In this document: positions 1-6,719 of the stretch, in pieces
How the letters are laid out: the number at the start of each line of letters is the position of its first letter
Position numbering within the stretch: the stretch's first letter is position 1
Assembly (NCBI GenBank): GCA_036501845.1
Contig: DASXZO010000021.1
Span: 1 to 13,413 of the forward strand
Length of the DNA stretch: 13,413 bases
Origin: JBBREP01 sp036501845
GTDB lineage: Bacteria; Actinomycetota; Acidimicrobiia; IMCC26256; PALSA-610
Direction: 5' to 3'
Notes under the pieces: model-generated
Seen by the model: only the letters and a program-made list of their open reading frames with translations
The model's database searches: none
What the model was told of the DNA's origin: nothing
Made by a program: the position numbers and the translations under genes

Positions 1-1
1 G

Positions 2-88
2 ATCGTGCGCGGCCTCGACGCGGCGTGGTTTCGCGACTCGAGCGTGCGCGAGCTGATCCGACCGCCCGCGGAGGATCTTTTCCGCTGA
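2..88 (+). CDS. cofE: C-terminal end of coenzyme F420-0:L-glutamate ligase (CofE / FbiB N-terminal domain type), 5' partial
   Basis: The frame is open from the window edge to a TGA at 86-88 and gives 28 residues. These end in the run RPPAEDLFR, preceded by IVRGLD and SSVREL. The family adds glutamates to F420-0 in the cytoplasm. From memory, the CofE domain of mycobacterial FbiB has a closely similar RP-x-x-x-DLFR run just before its linker to the nitroreductase domain, and here a FbiB-like nitroreductase follows directly. The catalytic part lies outside the window, so the call rests on this short tail plus context. The gene stops here rather than running on into the nitroreductase, which lies in another frame. 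Any other enzyme with such a tail cannot be excluded. Confidence 0.6.
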   Translation: MVRGLDAAWFRDSSVRELIRPPAEDLFR

Positions 89-162
89 TGGAAGCCCAGC
101 CGAGCGAGCGCGCCCACCACCTCACGCGTTCGCCGAGCGAGGGAAGGCCGGCCGGCCCGTGA
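88..162 (+). CDS. Possible 24-codon mini-ORF bridging cofE and the nitroreductase gene
   Basis: An ATG at 88-90 overlaps the cofE stop (TGATG, 1 bp shared). The frame runs 24 codons (MEAQPSERAHHL...RPAGP) to a TGA at 160-162, which overlaps the GTG start of the nitroreductase gene (GTGA). Both junctions are of the type used for translational coupling. I recognise no domain; the peptide is rich in Arg, Pro, Ser and Glu. It may be a coupling leader that carries ribosomes across the gap, or it may be chance. Confidence 0.3.
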   Translation: MEAQPSERAHHLTRSPSEGRPAGP

Positions 163-788
163 GCGAAGCGAACAAGAGGCAGGACGCGATACCGGCGTTC
201 GTGGAGGCGCGCCGATCGATCCGCGCCTTCGCGCCCGAGGAAGTGCCGCGCGACGCGCTCGACACGATGATCGAGGCCGCATGCCTCGCGCCTGCGCCGC
301 ACCACTCCCGACCCTGGCGCTTCGTGGCCGTGCTCGAACCGGCATCGAAGCAGGCACTCGCCGAGGGCATGGGCGCGCGCTGGCGCGCCGACCTCGCAGG
401 CGACCGCGTCGATGCGGCGCGCGTCGACGAGCTCGTGGCCAAGTCGCACGCCAAGATCCTCGACGCGCCCGCTGTGGTGCTCGGCTGCCTCACCTGGCAC
501 GGGCTCGACCGCTACCCCGACGAGCCACGCCAACGGGCCGAGTACGGCATGGCCCTCCTGTCGCTCGGCGCCGCAGTCGAGAACCTCATGCTCACCGCCG
601 CCGACCTCGGCTACGCCTCCTGTTGGGTCGCGGCCCCGATCTTCTGCCCCGAAGCCGCACGCGACGCGCTCGCATTGCCCGCCGAATGGCTGCCTCACGC
701 GATGGTGCTCGTCGGCCGCCCCGACGCGGATTACTCGCCGCCGATCCGTCCCGCCGTGCCCCTCGACGAGCTGCGCCGCTTCAGCTGA
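159..788 (+). CDS. Stand-alone nitroreductase-fold protein like the C-terminal domain of FbiB (F420 biosynthesis)
   Basis: This is a 209-residue FMN-type nitroreductase. Visible family marks are RRSIRAF (residues 18-24), APAPHHSRPWRF (44-55), the helix starting EYGMALLSLGAAVENLML (128-145) and GYASCWVAAPIF (151-162). From memory, the APAPHH-x-RP-x-RF run and the SCW-x-x-x-x-IF run match the C-terminal domain of M. tuberculosis FbiB, which acts on dehydro-F420 during F420 maturation; ordinary nitroreductases usually lack the double His. Together with the cofE tail just upstream it would make a split FbiB. The GTG at 159 is the only start available, because this frame is closed by a TGA at 54-56 and has no other start codon after it. 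A purine-rich stretch at 139-147 (GAGGGAAGG) could be the ribosome binding site. Substrate is inferred from similarity and neighbourhood only. Confidence 0.8.
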   Translation: MSEANKRQDAIPAFVEARRSIRAFAPEEVPRDALDTMIEAACLAPAPHHSRPWRFVAVLEPASKQALAEGMGARWRADLAGDRVDAARVDELVAKSHAKILDAPAVVLGCLTWHGLDRYPDEPRQRAEYGMALLSLGAAVENLMLTAADLGYASCWVAAPIFCPEAARDALALPAEWLPHAMVLVGRPDADYSPPIRPAVPLDELRRFS

Positions 789-876
789 GCCCGCCCCGCG
801 CTCGCGTGGCTCCGACGCGGCGTGTGAAGAAGTTCGCAGCCGCTGTTGTAGGGGTGAATCAATGAGAGACCGGCCG

Positions 877-882
877 TATCCT
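877..882 (+). promoter_or_regulatory. Candidate -10 element (TATCCT) before the secreted propeller gene
   Basis: TATCCT fits the TANNNT form of actinobacterial -10 elements and lies 17 nt before the GTG at 900. I see no convincing -35 element and no Shine-Dalgarno sequence. The rest of the 111-bp gap (789-899) shows nothing else I can support, including no clear terminator for the gene before it. Confidence 0.2.
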
Positions 883-899
883 GCGGTTCCAGCCATCTC

Positions 900-3809
900 G
901 TGGGAGCCGATACTCAGACGCTTTCTCCGCGCGCCGCGATCGGCGTGACCGCGGCGCTGTCGCTCGCCCTGCTCGCACCACTCGGCACCTCGAGCCCGGC
1001 CCACGCGGCCGCTGCGGCGCCCGCAACCGCGCCTGGCGCGCCACAGCCGACCATCCGGTCCGCGGCCCGAGCCGCACTCGGAACACCGACCGCCATGATG
1101 CGCCCGCTCGCCATCGCGCGACCGCTATCGACCCCGACGTCGCCATGCGAGACGTATCCGTACACCGATCCCGCGCACGACACCGCGAGCAGCATCGACG
1201 TCGTCGCTTACACCCTGACCTACGACTGCGTCGCCAGCACATGGCGGATGGCGCTCACGGCAGCACAGCCGTTCGCCAGCACCCAGGTGCAATTCCTCGA
1301 GGTCGACTTCGACACGGACGGCAAGTCGACCAACAACTGCGACGGCTTCGAATTCTCCGAGGTCGCGGAGTACGTGCCGCAGACCGGTCGGATGTACTCG
1401 GCCACGATCCAGTGGATCGACACCTGCGACCAGCACCAGATCCTCGCGTCGGCACCGGCGGTCGATCGCTCCGGTGGTTCGCGCTCGATCGCACTCACGT
1501 TTCCAGGACATCCGCTGCACTGGGAGGCCGAGGTCACGTCGTTCGCCGACGCGGACGGCAATCAGTGGGACTACTTCCCGAATGCCGGCGTACTGCAAAC
1601 GCTCACGAGTGGATCGTCGGCCTTCGCGACGTCACAGAACCCGCAGATCGACGGCGTCTTCACGCAGGTGGTCGCGGGCGACTTCAACGGCGACGGCCGA
1701 TCCGACCTGCTCGAGTACGCCGCAGGCACCGCTCCCGACGACGTGTCGTTCTCGGAGAGCTCTGATCTCACGAAATGGGTGACGAAGCCGGTCACGATCA
1801 GCGGTTCGTACAAGATCATCCCGGGCGACTTCAACGGCGACGGCAAGACCGACCTCTTGTTCTACGGCCCCGGCAGCGCTGCCGATTTCGTCTGGCTCGG
1901 CTCGTACACCGGCACATTCAAGAGCGTGCCGATCACGATCAACGGCAACTACACGTCGATCGTGGCCGGAGACTTCAACGGCGACGGCAACACCGACCTG
2001 TTCTTCTATGCCGCCGGTCCCGGCACCGACTACCTCGGGTTGAGCAACGGTGACGGCACGTTCACGACCACTCCGTCACCCACGCAGATCAACACGACAT
2101 ATCAGATCGCGGCCGGCGACATCGACGGTGATGGGCGTGCCGATCTCGTGCTGTACGCGCCCGGTACGGCTCCGGATCACCTCCTACGCGGCCAGAGCAA
2201 CGGCACCTTCACGAACGATTCGATCGCGATCAACGGCACGTACAAGTGGATCCGCGTCGGCGACTTCAATGGCGACGGGCGTGACGACCTGTTGCTCATC
2301 AACCCCGACACGCCGCCCGACTCCCTGGCCTTCGGCACATCAAGCGCACCGTTCCTCACAGCCGGGCCGGCGACGACGATTGCCGAGAAGTACGACGACG
2401 CCGTCGTCGGCGACTTCACCGGTGACGGCAGCGACGACATGCTCTTGTACGGCGCCGGGCCGATGCACGAGCGCACGTGGATCGGTCGCACTGCGCCGCT
2501 CACCATCACGTCGCCGCTCCTACCCGGCGCGCTCCCCGGCACGCCGTATTCGTTCGCGCTCGCGAGCACGAAGCCGTCACCGTTCCAGACCTGGTCGGCG
2601 ACCGGCTTGCCGTCGGGTTTCACGATCGACCCATCGACCGGAACGATCACCGGCCAATCGAGCACGCTGACGACGACGAGCGTGACCGTGTCCGTGCGCG
2701 ACAGCCGCGGACGCCACGCCGCGCAGTCGTATCCGTTCAACGTGATGCCCGGCTTCGCGCAAATGAGCACCGGCTACCAGGCGACGTGCGGGCTCACCTC
2801 GGACGGCTCGGCATACTGCTGGGGCAACGGCGAGCTCGGCGATCTCGGCAACGGCAGCGCCGCGAACGAGTTGGTGCCCGCAGAAGTTCCTGGCCTCTCC
2901 GGCCTGCAGGCAATTGGCCAGGCCGGCGGCACTACCTGTGTGATCACGTCACGCGGCGCCGACAAATGCTGGGGCGACAGCTACGAGGGTGAATTCGGCG
3001 ACAACAAGGCCGAGACGCAGAGCTACACGCCGGTGCAGGTCTCCGGACTCACCTCCGGTGTGCAATCGATTTCCATGGGCTTCGGCGGGGCCAACTGCGC
3101 GCTCCTCGCGGGCGGCGCGGCGCGCTGCTGGGGGCAGAACACCAACGGCGAGGTCGGGAACGGCACGACGGCACCGCAGAACACACCGGTGACCGTCAGC
3201 GGCCTGTCGAGCGGCGTGACCTCCATCGCGGCAGGCGGCGACCACACGTGCGCGGTCAAGTCCGCTGCGGTGTGGTGCTGGGGAGCGGGCGCCACCCTTG
3301 GCAACGGCACATCGAATGCGAGCAGTGTGCCGGTCGCAGTGTCGGGCTTGACGAGCGGCGTGGTGTCGGTGGTGGCCGGCGAGTCGCACACGTGCGCGCT
3401 CACCTCGGGCGGCGCGGTGTGGTGCTGGGGCCACGACGGCACCGGGCAGCTCGGCATCGACCAGATCGGCAATCCCGTCCTCGTGCCCACCGAAGTGATC
3501 GGGCTCGATCACGGTGTCACGGCGCTCGATCTGGGCGACCACAACAGCTGCGCGACGAAGTCGGACGGCACGCTCTGGTGCTGGGGTGGGACGGTCGGCG
3601 TCGGGATCAAGACGTATCCCACGCCCGTTCTCGTCGGCGGAGTCGCGCCCGGCGCAACGATGCTCAGCACCGACGGCGACCACACCTGCGTGGGCTCGCA
3701 GGTGGCGATGCAGTGCCTCGGCCAGCAGTTCGACGGCGACCTTGGCGACGGTGTGGACGGCAATGGCACTCCGCCGGCGCCGGTCGCGCCACAGTTCTCC
3801 TGGGGCTGA
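900..3809 (+). CDS. Large secreted protein: N-terminal beta-rich region, six FG-GAP/VCBS motifs, Ig-like module, seven RCC1-type repeats
   Basis: The protein has 969 residues. Residues 1-37 look like a Sec signal peptide: one Arg, a hydrophobic run (IGVTAALSLALLAPLG) and a cleavage-like site after SPAHA. Residues about 80-255 form a Cys-containing, probably beta-rich region with no family I can name. Residues 261-530 carry six calcium-loop motifs of the DFNGDGRSD type. Residues about 534-616 resemble a bacterial Ig-like putative module (TGLPSGFTIDPSTGTITG). Residues about 622-965 hold seven RCC1-type blades, each with a C-x(8 or 9)-C pair. No LPXTG signal, C-terminal membrane helix or lipobox is visible, so it is probably exported and released or held non-covalently. 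GTG 900 is the first start after in-frame stops at 849 and 855; GTG 945 would remove the charged n-region. It is probably an adhesion, binding or scaffold protein; no enzymatic motif is seen. Confidence 0.85.
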   Translation: MGADTQTLSPRAAIGVTAALSLALLAPLGTSSPAHAAAAAPATAPGAPQPTIRSAARAALGTPTAMMRPLAIARPLSTPTSPCETYPYTDPAHDTASSIDVVAYTLTYDCVASTWRMALTAAQPFASTQVQFLEVDFDTDGKSTNNCDGFEFSEVAEYVPQTGRMYSATIQWIDTCDQHQILASAPAVDRSGGSRSIALTFPGHPLHWEAEVTSFADADGNQWDYFPNAGVLQTLTSGSSAFATSQNPQIDGVFTQVVAGDFNGDGRSDLLEYAAGTAPDDVSFSESSDLTKWVTKPVTISGSYKIIPGDFNGDGKTDLLFYGPGSAADFVWLGSYTGTFKSVPITINGNYTSIVAGDFNGDGNTDLFFYAAGPGTDYLGLSNGDGTFTTTPSPTQINTTYQIAAGDIDGDGRADLVLYAPGTAPDHLLRGQSNGTFTNDSIAINGTYKWIRVGDFNGDGRDDLLLINPDTPPDSLAFGTSSAPFLTAGPATTIAEKYDDAVVGDFTGDGSDDMLLYGAGPMHERTWIGRTAPLTITSPLLPGALPGTPYSFALASTKPSPFQTWSATGLPSGFTIDPSTGTITGQSSTLTTTSVTVSVRDSRGRHAAQSYPFNVMPGFAQMSTGYQATCGLTSDGSAYCWGNGELGDLGNGSAANELVPAEVPGLSGLQAIGQAGGTTCVITSRGADKCWGDSYEGEFGDNKAETQSYTPVQVSGLTSGVQSISMGFGGANCALLAGGAARCWGQNTNGEVGNGTTAPQNTPVTVSGLSSGVTSIAAGGDHTCAVKSAAVWCWGAGATLGNGTSNASSVPVAVSGLTSGVVSVVAGESHTCALTSGGAVWCWGHDGTGQLGIDQIGNPVLVPTEVIGLDHGVTALDLGDHNSCATKSDGTLWCWGGTVGVGIKTYPTPVLVGGVAPGATMLSTDGDHTCVGSQVAMQCLGQQFDGDLGDGVDGNGTPPAPVAPQFSWG
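1677..2489 (+). repeat. Six in-frame FG-GAP/VCBS-type coding repeats
   Basis: The six motifs, in order, are DFNGDGRSD, DFNGDGKTD, DFNGDGNTD, DIDGDGRAD, DFNGDGRDD and DFTGDGSDD, each followed by a short hydrophobic strand such as LLFYGPG. In the known family these Asp/Asn loops bind calcium between blades of a beta-propeller. Spacing is roughly 45-55 residues. The DNA repeats only loosely, so this is a protein-level repeat and not a recent tandem duplication. Confidence 0.8.
2763..3795 (+). repeat. Seven RCC1-type coding repeats with a cysteine pair in each blade
   Basis: Repeats carry the pattern [TNS]C(x8-9)C[WL]G followed by an L/V-G-[DN]-G turn. Examples are the TC...YCWG, TC...KCWG, NC...RCWG and three ...WCWG versions. 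Seven blades would close one complete propeller. The last blade is the most divergent (QCLG in place of CWG). Fourteen regularly placed cysteines suggest one disulfide per blade, which fits an exported protein. Confidence 0.8.
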
Positions 3810-3812
3810 CCG

Positions 3813-4892
3813 TTACGCGCTGACTCGGCCGCCCGAGATACGCGTGCCGACGCTGACGCTCGCGCCGGCACCGACGAGGGTGAGATCGGCGAGGCCGGCA
3901 CCGGCACCCACGTGCGCCGCCGCGCCGAGCACCGAATCGATCACCTCGGCACCGGTAGCGACCGTGGCGGCACGATGCAGCACCGAACGCACGAGGTGCG
4001 CGCCCGATGAGATCTCGGCGCCCGCGCCGATCACCGACGAGCCGACCGTGGCGCCGCTGCTGATCTGCACGTCGGGACCGAGGAGCACCGGCGCGTGCAG
4101 CGTGGCGTCCTTGCTGATCTCCACGTCGCCCTGCACCCACACGCCCGGTTCGATCTCTTCGGCGCCGGGCGCGGGGATCGCGCCGTCCTTGCCGTCGAGT
4201 GCATCGAGATGCGCGCGGAGGTACTGCTCGGGCGTGCCGATGTCGAGCCAGTAACCGTCGTACTGGTAGCCGTAGAGCGCGCCGCGGGTTTGCACAATGC
4301 GCGGGAACACTTCGCGCTCGATCGACACGTTCACCCGAGTGGGGATGCGCTCGAGCACGGACGGCTCGAGGATGTATGTGCCCGCGTTGATCCAGTTCGT
4401 GGGCGCGGCGCCGTGGGTGGGTTTCTCGATGAAGCCCACCACCTCGCCGTCGTCGCGCGTGGGCACCACACCGAATGCCGACGGATCATCGACCTTGCAG
4501 AGATAGATCGACGCGTGCGCGCCGCGCTCGTCGTGGAAGTCGAGCATCGCGCCGAGGTCGAGTTGGGTGAGCACGTCACCGTTGCACACCACGAAGCGCT
4601 CGTTGATGCCGTCGGCCGCGAAGCGGATACCGCCGGCCGTGCCGAGCGGCTTCTCCTCGACCGCGTAGCGCAAGCGCACGTCGCCGAAACGATCGTTCGG
4701 GAAGTGCTCGCGGAACGCGTCGGGCAGATAGCCCATGGAGAGAATGACCTCGTCGACGCCGTGAGCCGCCAACCAGGTGAGCTGCCGTTCGAGGAACGGC
4801 ACGTTCGCGATCGGGAGCAACGGCTTCGGCACGCCGTAGGTGAGCGGCCGAAGGCGCGTGCCCTCGCCCCCAACGAGGACGACCGCTTTCAT
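3813..4892 (-). CDS. manB: Sugar-nucleotide pyrophosphorylase with C-terminal left-handed beta-helix, probably mannose-1-phosphate guanylyltransferase (ManB type)
   Basis: This 359-residue cytoplasmic enzyme should join a sugar-1-phosphate to an NTP to make NDP-sugar. The N-terminal nucleotidyltransferase domain shows GGEGTRLRPLT (residues 8-18), PKPLLPI (22-28), NGDVL (104-108), EKP (156-158), INAGTY (168-173) and YWLDIGTPEQY (214-224). Residues about 248-352 are hexapeptide repeats of a left-handed beta-helix. Length and layout match, from memory, mycobacterial ManB (Rv3264c), which makes GDP-mannose. Glucose-1-phosphate thymidylyl- or uridylyltransferase specificity cannot be excluded by eye. 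The ATG overlaps the stop of the gene before it (ATGA, 4 bp), and no Shine-Dalgarno sequence is seen, so translation is probably coupled. The stop lies 3 bp from that of the convergent gene at 900-3809. Confidence 0.85.
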   Translation of the reverse strand: MKAVVLVGGEGTRLRPLTYGVPKPLLPIANVPFLERQLTWLAAHGVDEVILSMGYLPDAFREHFPNDRFGDVRLRYAVEEKPLGTAGGIRFAADGINERFVVCNGDVLTQLDLGAMLDFHDERGAHASIYLCKVDDPSAFGVVPTRDDGEVVGFIEKPTHGAAPTNWINAGTYILEPSVLERIPTRVNVSIEREVFPRIVQTRGALYGYQYDGYWLDIGTPEQYLRAHLDALDGKDGAIPAPGAEEIEPGVWVQGDVEISKDATLHAPVLLGPDVQISSGATVGSSVIGAGAEISSGAHLVRSVLHRAATVATGAEVIDSVLGAAAHVGAGAGLADLTLVGAGASVSVGTRISGGRVSA

Positions 4893-5797
4893 GGTTTGGT
4901 CGTGGTCGGGGTGGTGCTCGTCGGGGCGGTCGTGGGGGTGGAGGTCGTGGGCGTGGTGGTTGCGACCGGCGCAGTGGTGCTGGCCGCCGATCCGGGCTTC
5001 ACCGTGGTGGTCACGCCCGGCACTGTGGTGGCAGTGCCGGTGCTCGTCGGTGTGGTGGCGTTGCCGTTGTTGCTCGCGGCGTCGGGCAGGTTGGCTTCCG
5101 ACGGCACCGATCCGAGCTTCTTCAGATTCTGGCTCGCGGGCCCGAAGTAGATCGCGATCACGTTGTCGTTGTAGAGCTTGAAGTGCGCCGGATCGCCGGT
5201 GTGCGTGGTGAGCACCGTGGTCTTGCCCTGCGTGAACTGGCCGACGGCCCAGCGCAACTCACCAGATTGTTTGCCGCACTTGTTGCCGTTCGATTCCTTG
5301 ATCGGCTTGCCGTTGGACCCGGTCCACAGCGACATCGACGTGGCGCTGAGGTGCCAACCGCCGAACTGGATCCACTTCCCCACAGTGGCGTTGCGGCCGG
5401 CCTCGTCGGTGGTGGCCGGCTCCATGTGGATGATGCCGTCGCCCTGTCCGTTGGAGAGTTGGTGACTGTGCAGTCCGGCGTACACACCAGGCTCGTTGGC
5501 CCGGGCCGGGCTGCCGCCCGAGGTGAAGTGGCTCCAGATCGGCGCCGGCTCCCACGTGCCGCACACGTTCACACCGATGGCTGCGTGCCAGTGGTCGGCG
5601 GCGTCGTCCTGATTCGCCGAATTGTGGAGTTTCGGCCCCACCGCGCCGGCCGAGCTGGGGTGGCGGCTCACGAACACCAGCACGGTGCCGAGCACCAGGA
5701 TGGCGACGACGGCCAGGTTGAATCCGGTCGAACCGCCCCGGCGCACCCGCTTCGGGTTCCGGAACGCGCGGCGCTTCTTACGGGACGACAGAGCCAT
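4889..5797 (-). CDS. Uncharacterised membrane-anchored extracellular protein with conserved-looking His motifs and a Thr/Pro tail
   Basis: The protein has 302 residues. The N-terminus is strongly basic (SRKKRRAFRNPKRVRR), followed by one hydrophobic segment (residues about 26-44), so it should be a type II membrane or uncleaved signal-anchor protein facing outward. The outer domain (about 60-230) has the motifs DHWHAAIGVNVCGTW (68-82), LHSHQ (109-113), GIIHMEP (121-127) and AGRNATVGKW (133-142), with Cys79 and Cys174 as a possible disulfide. I recall similar HWHA...CG...H-x-H...IH-x-x-P arrangements in unnamed actinobacterial proteins, but no function. The His set could bind a metal; that is inference. 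Residues 246-302 are a low-complexity Thr/Pro/Ser tail, perhaps a wall-spanning or glycosylated linker. It sits between wbbL-like and manB genes and overlaps manB by 4 bp, which suggests a role in the same envelope-glycan pathway. Confidence 0.8.
   Translation of the reverse strand: MALSSRKKRRAFRNPKRVRRGGSTGFNLAVVAILVLGTVLVFVSRHPSSAGAVGPKLHNSANQDDAADHWHAAIGVNVCGTWEPAPIWSHFTSGGSPARANEPGVYAGLHSHQLSNGQGDGIIHMEPATTDEAGRNATVGKWIQFGGWHLSATSMSLWTGSNGKPIKESNGNKCGKQSGELRWAVGQFTQGKTTVLTTHTGDPAHFKLYNDNVIAIYFGPASQNLKKLGSVPSEANLPDAASNNGNATTPTSTGTATTVPGVTTTVKPGSAASTTAPVATTTPTTSTPTTAPTSTTPTTTKP
4892..5062 (-). repeat. Low-complexity Thr/Pro-coding tail
   Basis: Codons for Thr, Pro, Ala and Ser in runs such as TTTPTTSTPTTAPTSTT give a G/T-rich plus strand full of GTGGTC-like units. 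No exact repeat period is kept. Such tracts are prone to slippage, so length may vary between strains. Confidence 0.7.
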
Positions 5798-5806
5798 TGA
5801 TTGGAG

Positions 5807-5812
5807 AGGCTA
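5807..5812 (-). promoter_or_regulatory. Candidate -10 element (TAGCCT) close to the His-motif protein start
   Basis: On the minus strand TAGCCT (TANNNT form) ends 9 nt before the ATG at 5797. A transcript beginning about 7 nt after it would have almost no leader, and no Shine-Dalgarno sequence is present. A short hairpin (CCGC/GCGG, 5818-5829) lies just after the stop of the gene before it. Together these may mark an internal operon start. No -35 element is evident. Confidence 0.25.
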
Positions 5813-5829
5813 TCGGACCGCCTCGGCGG

Positions 5830-6711
5830 CTAACGGCGCGGCCGCGTGCCCTTCAGGAAGCCGAGCCCGCAGATCGCCGCGCCACGGACCGTGAGCGCAA
5901 CCGCCGCCACAGGCAGCAGGAGGCGGCGCACGCCCTTCCAGTGGATGGCCGCGTAGCGGTACGCGCTGCGATGGTGGTCGACGATCGACCGGTACGGGCG
6001 GCTGCGGCGGCTCACTCCCCCCACGTGCACCACGCCCCCGCTGGGCTCGTAGCGCACGCGCCAACCCGCGGCCCGCAAGCGCACGCAGAGGTCGACGTCC
6101 TCGAGGAACATGAAGTAGCGCTCGTCCCAGCCACCCACGTCGTCGAGCGCGTCGCGCCGGAACCACATCGCGGCGCCGGACAGCCAGTCGACGTCGCGCG
6201 CGACGCCGGGCTGCAGGTGCTCCTGGCGATACCTGCGGCTCCACGGGTTCGACGGCCACACGGGCGCAAGCACGAGGTGGGCCAGCGAGGTGAACGCGCC
6301 CGGCACCTCGCGCGCTGACGGGTAGTCGGTTCCGTCGATGTTGCGGATGCGCGGCGCCACCACACCGACGCGCGGATCCGCATCGAGCGCGCTGCACATC
6401 GACGCGGGCGCGCCCCGATCGAGCTCCACGTCGGGGTTGATCACCGCGACGTACGCGGAGCGCGTCACCGCGATGCCGAGGTTCGCGCCACGCGCGTAGC
6501 CGATGTTGCCCGGCGAGTGCACGATCTGCGCGCTCGTCGAAGTGATCGTGTCGAGCGAGCCGTCGGTGGAACCATTGTCGACCACGACGATCTCGGCTGT
6601 TCCCGCGCTCGTGTCGTGCTCGATCGACGCGACGCAACGAGCGAGCTCGTCGCCGGCATTGAAGTTCACGATCACTGCCGCCCAACGTGCGTCGGGTGCA
6701 GGGGCTGGCAT
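5830..6711 (-). CDS. GT2-family glycosyltransferase, WbbL-like (rhamnosyltransferase type)
   Basis: This is a 293-residue GT-A-fold enzyme. It shows AAVIVNFNAG near the start, DNGSTDGS (residues 45-52), NPDVE as the metal/nucleotide site (92-96), WLSGAAMWFRRDAL (176-189) and FMFLEDVDLCVRL (200-212), whose ED pair is the likely catalytic base. A hydrophobic, basic C-terminal segment (about 264-286) should hold it at the inner membrane face. WbbL of mycobacteria adds rhamnose to the lipid-linked GlcNAc that joins arabinogalactan to peptidoglycan; the ED-V-DL-x-x-R-L region and overall form match that group. The sugar used here is unknown. ATG 6711 is chosen; a TTG at 6723 would add four residues and overlap the preceding stop by 4 bp (TTGA), so it remains possible. 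Confidence 0.8.
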   Translation of the reverse strand: MPAPAPDARWAAVIVNFNAGDELARCVASIEHDTSAGTAEIVVVDNGSTDGSLDTITSTSAQIVHSPGNIGYARGANLGIAVTRSAYVAVINPDVELDRGAPASMCSALDADPRVGVVAPRIRNIDGTDYPSAREVPGAFTSLAHLVLAPVWPSNPWSRRYRQEHLQPGVARDVDWLSGAAMWFRRDALDDVGGWDERYFMFLEDVDLCVRLRAAGWRVRYEPSGGVVHVGGVSRRSRPYRSIVDHHRSAYRYAAIHWKGVRRLLLPVAAVALTVRGAAICGLGFLKGTRPRR

Positions 6712-6719
6712 CGGCGCAG

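Noticed and set aside
54..162. A frameshift that broke a fused fbiB
   Set aside because: The nitroreductase frame is closed at 54-56, the cofE tail ends in the expected DLFR run, and the junctions look like natural coupling. Two genes explain the data better, although the linker history stays open.
412..948. 178-codon frame continuing past the nitroreductase, with an internal ATG at 862
   Set aside because: Ser/Arg/Pro-rich shadow of the nitroreductase. The ATG at 862 leads only to a TGA at 946-948 and does not join the propeller gene frame.
3750..3809. Wall-anchor or membrane signal at the end of the propeller protein
   Set aside because: The chain ends PVAPQFSWG with no LPXTG, no hydrophobic segment and no basic tail.
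3813..4892. Calling the pyrophosphorylase RmlA (dTDP-glucose synthase)
   Set aside because: The C-terminal hexapeptide-repeat domain and the 359-residue length fit ManB-type guanylyltransferases better than the short RmlA form. Nucleotide choice cannot be fixed by eye, and no other rml gene is present.
5818..5829. Terminator after the WbbL-like gene
   Set aside because: The CCGC/GCGG hairpin is short and has no T-run, and the gap to the next gene is only 32 bp, so read-through is more likely.
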